A stretch of 64,000 bases of DNA. Source: Thioalkalivibrio sulfidiphilus HL-EbGr7. GTDB taxonomy: Bacteria; Pseudomonadota; Gammaproteobacteria; Ectothiorhodospirales; Ectothiorhodospiraceae. The notes under the pieces are model-generated. The model made no database searches. It saw only the letters and a program-made list of their open reading frames with translations, and was not told the origin of the DNA. Position numbers and translations under genes: made by a program. This document shows positions 18,509 through 26,562 of the stretch, in pieces (the stretch's first letter is position 1; every line of letters begins with the position of its first letter). Location: NCBI RefSeq assembly GCF_000021985.1, contig NC_011901.1:2046001-2110000 (forward strand), in the 5' to 3' direction.

Positions 18509-18678
18509 GGCGGAGGCGCTGGGGAAGTCAAAAACAGGGTCTCTCGCAAAGGCGCAAAGCCGCGAAGGAAAAGCTTTATGAGTTTTTACCCCTTCAATGC
18601 CTTTCTTTGCGTCTTCGCGCCTTTGCAAGAGAAAGTGCCTTTGATCTTCTCCGCGCCTCAGCGCCTCCGCGAGAGACC
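18509..18678. repeat. Nested octamer hairpin element (copy 2)
   Basis: Outer arms (GGCGGAGGCGCTGGGGAAG, and CGCGCCTCAGCGCCTCCGCG) enclose inner arms (CTCTCGCAAAGGCGCAAAGC, and GCGTCTTCGCGCCTTTGCAA). Two concentric stems around an AT-rich loop can form. It sits between the methyltransferase promoter side and the flavin-reductase 3' end. Confidence 0.85.
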
Positions 18679-18695
18679 ATGCCTTTGATTTGCCG

Positions 18696-19238
18696 CTAAA
18701 CACCGGCAGGCAGCTTGGATGACATCAGCTTTCTGCGGTCCAGCGTCCTGCCGTCCACGATGAAGGTCCCATCACCCACGGCGTGCACGGTGCGCTTTTC
18801 CTTGCGAGACGTGTCCACGTATGCCGCCACGGCCTCCAGCACCACGATGTCGTGCTTTTTGACGATGTCGATCACCCTGCACTCGATGTTGGCCAGGCAT
18901 TCCTTGATCAAGGGGGCCTTGACCGCCCTCCCCGGCACCGGCGTTAACCCGAACCGGGTGAACTTGTCCGTATCCGCGCCGGAGCAGGTGCCGATGCCGA
19001 TCACCTTGTCCAGCATGTCCACGGTGGGGATCGCGATCACGCACTCCCGGGTCTTTTTGAGCGCCCGGAAGGAATAGTTCCAGGGCCCCGTGGTGATGGC
19101 GAATCTGGGCGTGAAGTCCATCACCATGGTCCAGGAGAGGGTCATGATGTTGTTCTGCTTCCCGTCATGGGTGGTGACCAGGACAACGGGGCCGGGTTCG
19201 ATGAGGGTGAAGGCCTTGCTCAGTTTCAACGATCGCAT
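18696..19238 (-). CDS. Flavin reductase-like FMN-binding protein
   Basis: A 180-residue protein of the flavin-reductase/split-barrel family. LIEPGPVVLVTTHDGKQNNIMTLSW is the FMN-binding entrance, FAITTGPWNYSFRALKKTRECVI the second conserved block, and CLANIECRVIDIVKKHDIVV a typical domain core. Members reduce FMN or use it for oxidoreduction; the true partner is unknown. The start at 19238 (MRSLKLSKAFTLI) fits family length. An ATG 51 bases upstream would add an unrelated N-terminus. Confidence 0.8.
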   Translation of the reverse strand: MRSLKLSKAFTLIEPGPVVLVTTHDGKQNNIMTLSWTMVMDFTPRFAITTGPWNYSFRALKKTRECVIAIPTVDMLDKVIGIGTCSGADTDKFTRFGLTPVPGRAVKAPLIKECLANIECRVIDIVKKHDIVVLEAVAAYVDTSRKEKRTVHAVGDGTFIVDGRTLDRRKLMSSKLPAGV

Positions 19239-19517
19239 GGGGGCCCCTGCCTGGGTCAGATAGCCTTCTGAAAATGGGGTCGGTGACAAAAGAGAATCCT
19301 ATGAAAAGATAACGGATCTCGAACGCCCGGCCGTGAAGGGAATTCGACTCGTGACAATGGAGGAGGCAATACCGCCGTGGAGCGGAATCAGACGCTATAC
19401 ACGCTGGGTGTTTCCGTGGGAGGTGCTTTGGCAGCTACAGCGCCGATGGCACCTGAATCGTCTGGCAAAGTAGCTCACGCCCGCGAAGGGGCGTGATAAA
19501 AACGGATCTGTCCCATT
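19239..19517. other. Intergenic region with a minor hairpin
   Basis: There is no convincing gene. A 38-codon frame at 19357-19473 (plus) is rich in Trp and Arg and resembles no family I recognise. A small stem TCACGCCC-GCGAAG-GGGCGTGA at about 19475 precedes AAAAA and may end minus- or plus-strand transcripts weakly. Confidence 0.4.
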
Positions 19518-20870
19518 TCACGGGTACTTGGAGCGACTTGACATGAGATAGTCTGCTACCGCCTGGTAGGCTGGCAGCGATGTTGGATCGATAAGCGCGT
19601 TCTTCGGCTTGGGGTAGGAAGCAAGGCGCACCAACACCATCTCGGCGGCCGGATCGACGTAGATCGTCTGACCGTAAACGCCGCGTGCGGCAAAGGCGCC
19701 GTTGTCGTTGTGGAACACCCAGAACATAGAACGGTAGCTGCCACCGGCCAGCGTATCGAAGCCGGCCCTGGCAAAGGCCCTGCGGCTGCCCCCCGCACGA
19801 ATGCTCTCCACCACATCGGCCGGGAACAATCGCTCGCCATTGATCACACCCTCATTGAGCAACAGCAGACCCAATCGGCCCAGGTCGCGCAGCCCTGCCG
19901 ACATACCGCCCCCTGCGAACGGCGTGCCGACGGCGTCGCCAGTAATATAGGCACTCTGCTCGGCACCCATGCGACTCCAGAGCATGTCGGATAACGCCTG
20001 CGTATAGGTCATCCCGGTCACGCGCGCGACGATCCAGGCCAGCACGTCGGTATTGATGGTCTTGTAGCCGAAGGCCACGCCGTGTCTGCCATCCCGCTCG
20101 ACGGTTTGCAGATACTCGATGTAGCCGATCGGGCCGTCGTAACCCGGTGGCTTGGGTAGCGGGTTCCCGGCGGCGGAATAGGCCCAGATATCGGCATTGG
20201 GGTCGTCGTAGTTCTCATCGAAGGCCAGCGCCGTGGTCATGTCCATGACCTGCCGAACACTGGCGGAACCAAAGGCCGTGTCGGCCAGTTCGGGCACATA
20301 ATCTGTCACCGGTGCGTCGTCATCCAACCGGCCCTCGGCGACCAGGATCTCTGCCAGCAGGCCGACCAGCGACTTGGTCATCGACATCATGGCATGCTGG
20401 CCCGTCTCGCTCAGGCAACCCGAATACCATTCGTAGACGACCTGCCCCTTGTGCAGGATCAGTATGCCGTCGGTATAGTTCGCAGCAAGCGACTCAGCCC
20501 AGGTCATCTCTTCATCGCCATCCATCGGCGTAAAGGTCAGCGCGTCGATCTCGGCACGGATGTCGGCGAACTCGTGATGCGGCACGTAGTCCAGCGGTAC
20601 CGGCGCACCAATGCCGCGGCTGACTTCAATAGTCGGAAACAGCTCGCGCATGTGACAGACGGACCAGCGGGACTTGGGGAACGCGAAGAAGTCGCCGGCG
20701 GCGACGCTGATCCGCTTGTCCGGCGCCGGCGGCACGCCTTGCATCCAGCCCATCACGCGGGGGTCGGACTCACGTGCCGTAAGTGACGCCTCCTGCGCGT
20801 GCACCGACATCGTGCTTGCGACGGCGAGAAAAGCAACTATGCGAGCGGCTTTGACTGCAGATGACGACAA
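19518..20870 (-). CDS. Exported class C beta-lactamase-fold serine hydrolase
   Basis: A 450-residue protein. The N-terminal signal (VKAARIVAFLAVASTMSVHA, cleavage after AHAQ-like VHAQ) directs export. The catalytic SxxK is in MMSMTKSLVG (about residue 165), and downstream Tyr and Lys-like motifs lie in VAFGYKTINTDVLAW. Length and layout resemble 6-aminohexanoate-dimer hydrolase-type esterases rather than true AmpC beta-lactamases. The start appears to be TTG at 20870 with AGGGG upstream, as no ATG lies before the signal sequence. The substrate is unknown. The 210 bp upstream shows no other gene. Confidence 0.85.
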   Translation of the reverse strand: MSSSAVKAARIVAFLAVASTMSVHAQEASLTARESDPRVMGWMQGVPPAPDKRISVAAGDFFAFPKSRWSVCHMRELFPTIEVSRGIGAPVPLDYVPHHEFADIRAEIDALTFTPMDGDEEMTWAESLAANYTDGILILHKGQVVYEWYSGCLSETGQHAMMSMTKSLVGLLAEILVAEGRLDDDAPVTDYVPELADTAFGSASVRQVMDMTTALAFDENYDDPNADIWAYSAAGNPLPKPPGYDGPIGYIEYLQTVERDGRHGVAFGYKTINTDVLAWIVARVTGMTYTQALSDMLWSRMGAEQSAYITGDAVGTPFAGGGMSAGLRDLGRLGLLLLNEGVINGERLFPADVVESIRAGGSRRAFARAGFDTLAGGSYRSMFWVFHNDNGAFAARGVYGQTIYVDPAAEMVLVRLASYPKPKNALIDPTSLPAYQAVADYLMSSRSKYP

Positions 20871-21080
20871 TGAGCACCCCTGTTGTCCGGTTGTACCGGA
20901 AATTATATGTATTCAGGTACGCATCCAATTTCTACTTCGTTTAAGCCAAAAAAGATACAGTGCCCAGGAATCGCCCGCCCAACAGTGTAGCGCTAAGTCG
21001 GCAGGCACGATTAAGTACTGAGCATAGCGCTGACCGAGGTGCTCATCATCGGCGCCGCCCGTGACAGTTTCAACAGCCTG

Positions 21081-21755
21081 CTAGGTGACGATACGCCGGT
21101 ACAGCCGGCAGTCTCCCGCCGCCAGCCAGGAACCTGCACCTGCGGCTGGTGCTCGCATCCAGGTACCTGTGGCGACAACGCCATCGGGACCGCGCAACTC
21201 ACCCTCAAGCACCAGGATTTCGATGATGCCGTCGCCCGGCACCGGCAGCGAGGCACCGTTGGCCAGCTGCATCAAACACACATCTTCAGGATAGCCCGAC
21301 TCCCGGTAGAGCACCTTCTCCTGGACCCCCGGCACACCGGTCTCCACCCAGTCCATCCGGTCCGTGTCGAGACAGCGCGCGGCCCGATCGCGGCCGGGGT
21401 ACTGACGAAGCCGCACGAACAGGTCGCAGCCAGGCTCCGAGCGCGGTGCATGGCTACTGCCGTCCGGATTCAGGAACCAGGTGCCGGCCCGGTACTCACC
21501 GTGCTCGTCGGCGAACACCCCGTCCAGCACCAGGATCTCCTCGCCCTCGGGATGACTGTGGGGACGGAATGCCCCGCCAGGAGCGTAACGCACCAGGCTG
21601 GTCACCGGTCCAAACTCGCCGCCACTGCGGTACAGCGGCTTGCGCCATACCGTGCCGCTGGGGCTCGGCTCCCAGGCCATCACCCCGGTGTCGACCCGTG
21701 CGGCCTCGTGCGGATCGGCGTTCACGTCCGCCAGGTCATCAATAGTCTTCTGCAT
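21081..21755 (-). CDS. ChrR-like double-cupin protein
   Basis: A 224-residue protein of two cupin barrels. The first holds GGAFRPHSHPEGEEILVLDGVF with the His/Glu metal ligands (about residues 60-80). The second (YPEDVCLMQLANGASLPVPGDGIIEILVLEGEL) has lost the HxH. This resembles the C-terminal metal-binding domain of the anti-sigma factor ChrR but lacks the N-terminal ZAD domain and has no sigma factor next door. It is probably a stand-alone metal-binding or oxygenase-like protein. The ATG at 21755 is chosen since upstream sequence lacks family character. Confidence 0.75.
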   Translation of the reverse strand: MQKTIDDLADVNADPHEAARVDTGVMAWEPSPSGTVWRKPLYRSGGEFGPVTSLVRYAPGGAFRPHSHPEGEEILVLDGVFADEHGEYRAGTWFLNPDGSSHAPRSEPGCDLFVRLRQYPGRDRAARCLDTDRMDWVETGVPGVQEKVLYRESGYPEDVCLMQLANGASLPVPGDGIIEILVLEGELRGPDGVVATGTWMRAPAAGAGSWLAAGDCRLYRRIVT

Positions 21756-21987
21756 ATGCGCAAAACTCTGATGTTTCAGGGAGAAAGATGATTGGCCATG
21801 ATCAAACCACATCCCGGAGACAAGCGCGAGTGGCCACACTGACAACCCTGATCTCAACTCCCGTCCATGGAAAGAAGGTCTATATTTATTACTCGGGCCT
21901 CGGCCTCGTCCCCGCTCCCCCCAATTCGTGATGTGGCCACTGAACAAGCCCTCCGCTTTGAAATCCTCGCATCCCGGGAGGTGCGCG

Positions 21988-22455
21988 ATGGACGAAGCAC
22001 TCAGAAACAAGATCCTGAACCTGCTGGACGAACACCGGATCATGAGCGTCGCCACCCTGCGCCCGGATGGCTGGCCCCAGGTGACCACCGTCGGCTACGT
22101 GCACGATGGCCTGACGCTGTACTTCCTCTGCGGCCTGGACAGCCAGAAGGCCCGGAACCTGGCCCATGACAACCGGGTGTCCCTGACCATCGACCACGAC
22201 ACCGCCGACCTCATGGCGATCAGTGGTCTTTCCATGGCGGCCCATGCGGAACCTGTGATTGATCGGGACGAAGCCCAGAAGGTCCTGGGCCTGCTCGCCC
22301 AGGCGTATCCCGAGCAGGACACGTCAAAGCTGGAGATTGAAATGCCCACCCCGGATGACGTCCGGATATTCCGTGTCACACCGACGGTGATCTCGGTGCT
22401 GGATTACTCGAAGGGGTTCGGGCACACGGATCTGGTGGAGATGGGGGATGGATGA
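21988..22455 (+). CDS. Pyridoxamine 5'-phosphate oxidase-family (FMN split-barrel) protein
   Basis: A 155-residue split-barrel flavoprotein. IMSVATLRPDGWPQVTTVGYVHDG is the characteristic FMN/substrate strand pair, and LTLYFLCGLDSQKARNLAHDNRVSLTID follows. Its substrate is not PNP in most such short members; heme or F420-like functions are known. The ATG at 21988 has GGGAGG seven bases upstream. It is divergent from the cupin gene. The 116 bp after the stop hold an AT-rich inverted repeat (CGGATTGG ... CCAATCCG) but no gene. Confidence 0.85.
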   Translation: MDEALRNKILNLLDEHRIMSVATLRPDGWPQVTTVGYVHDGLTLYFLCGLDSQKARNLAHDNRVSLTIDHDTADLMAISGLSMAAHAEPVIDRDEAQKVLGLLAQAYPEQDTSKLEIEMPTPDDVRIFRVTPTVISVLDYSKGFGHTDLVEMGDG

Positions 22456-22571
22456 GGCGTGCCGTGGTTGCTTAGACACATCATCTCGCTGTGAAGTAAC
22501 GGATTGTACGGATTGGATCATCCATAATTCGGATTGTGGATATCCCAATCCGCTCCATCATTTTTATAGCG

Positions 22572-23033
22572 CTACTGGGTATAGAAATGAACCTGAGAGC
22601 GTACATGTTGAAGAGTTGCATATCTAGCATCCTTAATATTTAGCTCTGGGATGTACACATTAAAGCCTGTGCTATTTCCAGAAGATATTCTATTTATTGT
22701 GAACTCTCTACTCTTCCCATTCACAGAGAGCTCGAAAACAACATTAGTATGATCTACCGATCGAGAGTTAATAACACGACCAGAAAACCTGACTCCGGTC
22801 TGGTGCACCTCTTGTGATGCACCTGACAAAAAGAAAGAACTATCTATAGGCTGCACTTCTTGAACGGTGAAATCAACCTCGTACTTTGAGGTTATCGCTT
22901 GGTACAGAATGTCCGCTCTTCTGGACTGCTCATCATTAATAACCAATAACAATATTCCAAGAACTACAATCAGGAAGAAATTTAACTTTGACAGGAAGCT
23001 AGATGATTTCTTTTTTTCTGTACTCTCGCTCAT
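22572..23033 (-). CDS. AT-rich membrane-anchored hypothetical protein
   Basis: A 153-residue protein with a charged N-terminus (SESTEKKKSSSF), one transmembrane segment (LNFFLIVVLGILLLVI, about residues 17-32) and a beta-rich extracytoplasmic domain. No domain is recognised. Base composition is far more AT-rich than neighbours, suggesting acquisition. It lies on the minus strand directly beyond the attC site and in the same orientation as the NYN cassette, so it could have been a second integron cassette. No clear attC follows its stop. A 46-bp repeat precedes it. Confidence 0.6.
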   Translation of the reverse strand: MSESTEKKKSSSFLSKLNFFLIVVLGILLLVINDEQSRRADILYQAITSKYEVDFTVQEVQPIDSSFFLSGASQEVHQTGVRFSGRVINSRSVDHTNVVFELSVNGKSREFTINRISSGNSTGFNVYIPELNIKDARYATLQHVRSQVHFYTQ

Positions 23034-23088
23034 CGAGGATCACCTTCTCTAAGCTCATATAAGAAACAGGAGCAGAGAACAAATATCG

Positions 23089-23172
23089 CTAATATTAGAG
23101 AAAATTCCTCTCTAACCCGGTTTATGCCAGTTGCCTAATATTAGAGAAAATGCCTCTCTGACCCGGTTTATG
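23089..23172. repeat. 46-bp tandem direct repeat upstream of the AT-rich gene
   Basis: Two units (from 23089 and 23135) each start with CTAATATTAGAGAAAAT and include CCTCTCT-ACCCGGTTTATGC. The CTAATATTAG core is itself palindromic. They lie in the 5' leader of the minus-strand hypothetical gene and may carry promoter or operator elements. Confidence 0.75.
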
Positions 23173-23198
23173 CTTAGTGGAGCCGAACGAATAGTGAC

Positions 23199-23288
23199 GC
23201 ATAACGCCGTGCTAACCGGCCGCGGGCCGATAGTGGTTGGTTTGAACGTAACATTTCCCCGCAGGCCCGGTTGAGCACATAGTTAGAT
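23199..23288 (-). other. attC: Integron attC recombination site
   Basis: Read on the minus strand from 23288, R'' is ATCTAAC (matches RYYYAAC), L'' is GTGCTCAACCGG, L' is CCGGTTAGCAC and R' is GTTATGC. L'' and L' pair perfectly with one extrahelical C, the hallmark used by IntI to recognise the bottom strand. The loop is about 43 nt. It directly follows the NYN gene stop at 23293, exactly where a cassette attC belongs. Confidence 0.82.
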
Positions 23289-23292
23289 TTCA

Positions 23293-23892
23293 TTACCCGC
23301 CGCAGCCAGGGGGCAAATACTGAACAGACGAAATGTTGATTGTGCGGAACAGGTGGGAAACCGCGTCAAGCGCGGATGACAGGCCACGGTCAATGAAGGC
23401 AACCTCAACGCGCCATCCCTTTTCATTTGCTCTAATGAGTGGCGGCACGTAGTCAGCATCGCCGGCAACCAATACAATCGTGGATGGACCTTGGTGCTCG
23501 TAGAGCGTTGATGTGATCTCGGTGATGAGATAAGCGTCGTCCTGCTTTGAACGCTGCCCCCCTCCTGCCCCACTGAGGTAACCCCGCCGGACCGTGAACC
23601 CTTGGTTCTCAGCGATCTTCCAGAACGAGTCGTCATCGGGGATGACGCCGGCAATGTAGGCGCTTTTTACGAAACGTGTTTTCCCGCTAGCGTCCCTTGA
23701 GGCCGCCGTAAGCAAGCGACCAAAGTCAACCCTGTACCCACGGCTTTGCCCAGAGTTTAGGACGCCCCAAAACAGATTCTGGTCGTCCACAAACACATGA
23801 ACAGAATCGTTCGCCAACTCGCCATGGGCCTTTGCTGATCCTGGCCTGATGTAAGCGGCAGGCTCTTTCTTCGTCTTCTTCTTTGATGACAC
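23293..23892 (-). CDS. NYN-domain (PIN-like) putative ribonuclease, integron cassette gene
   Basis: A 199-residue protein. After a Lys-rich tail (SSKKKTKKEP), the NYN/LabA-like DUF88 fold shows the acidic active-site set: Asp in HVFVDDQNLFWG (about 34-45), Asp in GGQRSKQDDAYLITE (about 117) and Asp in VLVAGDADYVPP (about 143-145). It is predicted to be a metal-dependent RNase. The start is GTG at 23892 with GGAGG five bases upstream. It is bounded by an attI-like GTTAGAT on the 5' side and attC on the 3' side, so it is a mobile cassette. Substrate and biological role are unknown; antiphage or toxin functions are possible. Confidence 0.85.
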   Translation of the reverse strand: MSSKKKTKKEPAAYIRPGSAKAHGELANDSVHVFVDDQNLFWGVLNSGQSRGYRVDFGRLLTAASRDASGKTRFVKSAYIAGVIPDDDSFWKIAENQGFTVRRGYLSGAGGGQRSKQDDAYLITEITSTLYEHQGPSTIVLVAGDADYVPPLIRANEKGWRVEVAFIDRGLSSALDAVSHLFRTINISSVQYLPPGCGG

Positions 23893-23911
23893 GATGACCT
23901 CCAGTGATGAA

Positions 23912-23965
23912 ATCTAACAGTGCATTAGGCTGACGCAGGAGTATTGGGTGATAGGCTGCATCTGC
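23912..23965 (-). other. attI: attI-like recombination region
   Basis: On the minus strand, GTTAGAT (23918-23912) matches the GTTRRRY core where cassettes join, preceded by GCCTAATGCACT. It sits between the diverging intI remnant (plus) and the cassette gene (minus), the position of attI in integrons. Full attI structure varies, so only the core is firm. Confidence 0.6.
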
Positions 23966-24057
23966 CTATTGCACGAACGCGCGGTTCTGCCTGGTATCAG
24001 AGTGGAGCCAGTGAATCCACGGGCAGGATGCCCAGCTTTGCGACAAGGAGCAGTCAT

Positions 24058-24240
24058 ATGTCGGATCCCTCCCCTCCTTATTCCCATGCGGCCTCGCGGT
24101 TTTATGCTAACTATCTGAGGCTATTGGAAAAGAATGGCATTCCTGAACGCCAGCGGCGCTGGTATGTCAGGCACATCGAAGCGTTTATTAAGGCCCAAAA
24201 AAGGCGTCGGATCAACCATAAGCCTGCCGCTCCTCAAAGC
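24058..24240 (+). pseudogene. intI: Truncated integron integrase (intI) N-terminal remnant
   Basis: An ATG with AAGGAG seven bases upstream starts a frame whose first about 50 residues (SRFYANYLRLLEKNGIPERQ, RRWYVRHIEAFIKAQK) match the SAM-like N-terminal DNA-binding domain of IntI tyrosine recombinases. Homology-like sequence ends near 24205-24240, where an octamer hairpin begins, and the frame closes at 24339 inside it. All catalytic residues (R...H-x-x-R...Y) are missing, so no activity is possible. Divergent orientation relative to the cassette gene is the standard integron layout. Confidence 0.8.
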
Positions 24241-24258
24241 CACCAATCACTGGCATTC

Positions 24259-24325
24259 CCCGTGGCTCTGTGCCTCCGTGAGAGGACAACAAGCTTTTTC
24301 TCTCACGGAGGCACGGAGCCACGGA
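24259..24325. repeat. Octamer hairpin element, CACGGAGG type (breakpoint of intI)
   Basis: CCGTGGCTCTGTGCCTCCGT continues as GAGAGG. After 15 bp, CTCTCACGGAGGCACGGAGC continues as CACGG, so a compact hairpin with near-perfect arms forms. It abuts the point where intI is cut off. Confidence 0.85.
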
Positions 24326-24419
24326 GGAAACACATTTGAAGCGATACTCAACAGGCCAGTGACACGCCCGCACATCGGATCTATCGTTATCCCATCACCC
24401 GTTGCCAATCCACACCCCC

Positions 24420-24845
24420 ATGCCCACCCTCCCCCACTGGCAGCACTTCCCCCACCAGGCCGACATGGGCGTGCGCGGCCATGGGGAGACCCAGGCCCAG
24501 GCCTTCGAGCAGGCAGCGCTGGCGATGACCGCCGTGGTCACCGATCCCGCCGGCATCGAGCCCCGGGAGGTCATCGAGATCCACTGCGAGGCACCGGAGA
24601 CCGAGATCCTGCTCTATGATTTTCTCAATGCCCTGGTCTATGAAATGGCGGTGGGCAAGCGCCTGTTCTCCCGCTTCGAGGTGCGCATCGAGGGCGAGAA
24701 GCTCAGCGCCACGGCCTGGGGCGAACCGGTGGACGTGGCCCGCCACCAGCCGGCGGTGGAGGTCAAGGGCGCCACCTTCACCCAGCTCCAGGTGGCCCGG
24801 CAGCCGGATGGGCAGTGGATGGCGCAGTGTGTGCTGGATATCTGA
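24420..24845 (+). CDS. Archease
   Basis: A 141-residue archease. ADMGVRGHGETQAQAFEQAALAM is the N-terminal signature with the conserved Asp. VTDPAGIEPREVIEI, LLYDFLNALVYEMAVGKRLFSRF and VDVARHQPAVEVKGATF include further metal ligands. Archease activates RtcB ligase by promoting its guanylylation and turnover. The ATG at 24420 is chosen over a TTG six codons earlier. The rtcB gene follows in the same direction after a nested hairpin, so they likely form an operon. Confidence 0.92.
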   Translation: MPTLPHWQHFPHQADMGVRGHGETQAQAFEQAALAMTAVVTDPAGIEPREVIEIHCEAPETEILLYDFLNALVYEMAVGKRLFSRFEVRIEGEKLSATAWGEPVDVARHQPAVEVKGATFTQLQVARQPDGQWMAQCVLDI

Positions 24846-24854
24846 AAAACCTTG

Positions 24855-25042
24855 TTCTCTCGCGGAGGCGCGGAGGCGCTGGGAAAACCAAAAGGAAATA
24901 TTTCTCGCAAAGACGCGAAGACGCGAAGGAAAAGCTTTTTTGAGTTTTAACCTATTCAATGCCTTTCTTGGCGTCTTTGCGTCTTCGCGAGAGATCATGC
25001 CTTTGACTTTCCCCCGCGTCTCCGCGCCTCCGCGAGAGAACC
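24855..25042. repeat. Nested octamer hairpin element between archease and rtcB
   Basis: The outer arms are TTCTCTCGCGGAGGCGCGGA (24855 on) and CGTCTCCGCGCCTCCGCGAG (to 25042). The inner arms are TTTCTCGCAAAGACGCGAAG (24901 on) and GCGTCTTTGCGTCTTCGCGA (to 24996). Two concentric stems with a 26-bp AT-rich loop would form in the archease-rtcB transcript. Confidence 0.9.
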
Positions 25043-25067
25043 GCCTTTCCTGATTTCGGAGACCCCC

Positions 25068-26498
25068 ATGGACCCGAATCGCTTCACGAAACTCTCCGAC
25101 ACCGCCTGGCAGCTTGAGCCCACGGGCAAGATGCGCGTGCCGGCGATCCTGTACGCCAGCGAGGCGTTGCTGCGGGAGATGGACGACAAGGTGGCCGAGC
25201 AGGCGACCAACGTCGCCACCCTGCCCGGCATCGTGCAGGCCAGCTACGCCATGCCCGACGCCCACTGGGGCTACGGCTTTCCCATCGGCGGCGTGGCCGC
25301 CTTCGACGCAGACGCGGGCGGCGTGGTTTCGGCTGGCGGCGTAGGCTTCGACGTCTCCTGCGGCGTGCGCACCCTGCACACGGGGCTGACCCGGGAGGCG
25401 ATCGAGAAGATCAAACCGGCCCTGGCCGATGCCCTGTTCGAGTCCATCCCGGCAGGACTGGGCAGCACAGGCTACATCCACCTGCGGGACCATCAGATGA
25501 CGGAGATGCTGGCCGGCGGCGCGGTCTGGGCGGTGCAACAGGGCTACGGCGAGGCGGCGGACCTGGAACGCATCGAGGAACACGGCCGCATGGCCGGTGC
25601 CGATCCCCACGCGGTCTCGGAGCAGGCGCGCAAGCGCCAGCGCAACGAGATGGGCACCCTGGGTTCAGGCAATCACTATCTCGAGGTGCAGCACGTCACC
25701 GAGATCTACGATCCCGCCGTGGCCAAGGTGTTCGGCCTGGCCGTGGGCCAGGTGGTGGTGAGCATCCATTGCGGCTCCCGGGGCCTGGGCCACCAGATCG
25801 GCACCGAGTTCCTGCGCGAGATGGCGGTGGCGGCGAACCGCCACGGCATCGAGCTGCCGGACCGGGAACTGGCCTGCGCGCCCATCCGCTCGGAACTGGG
25901 CGAGCGCTACCTGGGCGCCATGCGCTCGGCCATCAACTGCGCGCTGGCCAACCGCCAGATCCTCACCCACCTGACCCGGCGCGTGTTCGCGAAGGTCCTG
26001 CCCGAGGCGCGCCTGGACCTGCTCTACGACGTCTCCCACAACACCTGCAAGGTGGAGACCCACAGCATCGACGGCAGCCCTCGCCAGCTCTACGTGCACC
26101 GCAAGGGCGCCACCCGCGCCTTCGGCCCCGGCCACCCGGACCTGCCCGACGCCCTGCGCCCGGTGGGCCAGCCGGTGCTGATCGGCGGCTCCATGGGCAC
26201 GGCCTCCTACATCCTGGTGGGCACCAACGAGGGCGAACGGCTGTCCTTCAACTCCGCCTGCCACGGCGCGGGCCGGGCCATGAGCCGGCATGCCGCGACC
26301 CGCCAGTGGCGCGGCCGCGCGCTGGTGGATGAGCTGGCCGGGCGCGGCATCCTGATCCGCAGCCCCAGCCTGCGCGGCGTGGCCGAGGAGGCGCCCGGGG
26401 CGTACAAGGACGTGAGCGAGGTGGTGAAGGCGACCCACCAGGCGGGCCTGGCGAGGATGGTGGCGCGGGTGGAGCCGTTGGTGTGCATCAAGGGGTAG
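25068..26498 (+). CDS. rtcB: RtcB, GTP-dependent RNA ligase
   Basis: A 476-residue ligase. The motifs in order are YAMPDAHWGYGFPIGGVAA, the Mn-binding VGFDVSCGVRTL (Cys about 101), NEMGTLGSGNHYLEVQ, VSIHCGSRGLGHQIG, the GMP-accepting His motif NSACHGAGRAMSR (about 400-412) and RSPSLRGVAEEAPGAYKDV. It joins 2',3'-cyclic-phosphate or 3'-phosphate ends to 5'-OH ends, for tRNA or rRNA repair. The upstream archease is its activator. No RtcR-like sigma-54 activator is next to it here. Confidence 0.96.
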   Translation: MDPNRFTKLSDTAWQLEPTGKMRVPAILYASEALLREMDDKVAEQATNVATLPGIVQASYAMPDAHWGYGFPIGGVAAFDADAGGVVSAGGVGFDVSCGVRTLHTGLTREAIEKIKPALADALFESIPAGLGSTGYIHLRDHQMTEMLAGGAVWAVQQGYGEAADLERIEEHGRMAGADPHAVSEQARKRQRNEMGTLGSGNHYLEVQHVTEIYDPAVAKVFGLAVGQVVVSIHCGSRGLGHQIGTEFLREMAVAANRHGIELPDRELACAPIRSELGERYLGAMRSAINCALANRQILTHLTRRVFAKVLPEARLDLLYDVSHNTCKVETHSIDGSPRQLYVHRKGATRAFGPGHPDLPDALRPVGQPVLIGGSMGTASYILVGTNEGERLSFNSACHGAGRAMSRHAATRQWRGRALVDELAGRGILIRSPSLRGVAEEAPGAYKDVSEVVKATHQAGLARMVARVEPLVCIKG

Positions 26499-26501
26499 AC
26501 G

Positions 26502-26527
26502 GTTCGGCCCGGGGTCGGGCCTCCTAC
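26502..26527. repeat. REP-like palindrome, CGGCCCGGGGTCGGGCC type (copy 1)
   Basis: GTTCGGCCCGGGGTCGGGCC followed by TCCTAC recurs at 27586-27612, 51383-51410 and (inverted) 53424-53450. It sits directly after the rtcB stop. Confidence 0.8.
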
Positions 26528-26562
26528 ATTGGGTAGCCGGTAGTCCTTGTATGCGCCCTCGA

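Noticed and set aside
19357-19473. 38-codon Trp-rich gene
   Set aside because: No ribosome site, homologue or context was recognised; kept only as a note on the gap.
21081-22088. Longer start of the cupin protein
   Set aside because: Residues upstream of 21755 lack family character and overlap the divergent gene's coding start.
22500-22571. Second attC after the AT-rich gene
   Set aside because: An inverted repeat exists, but RYYYAAC/GTTRRRY boxes and the L''/L' pairing with one bulge are missing.
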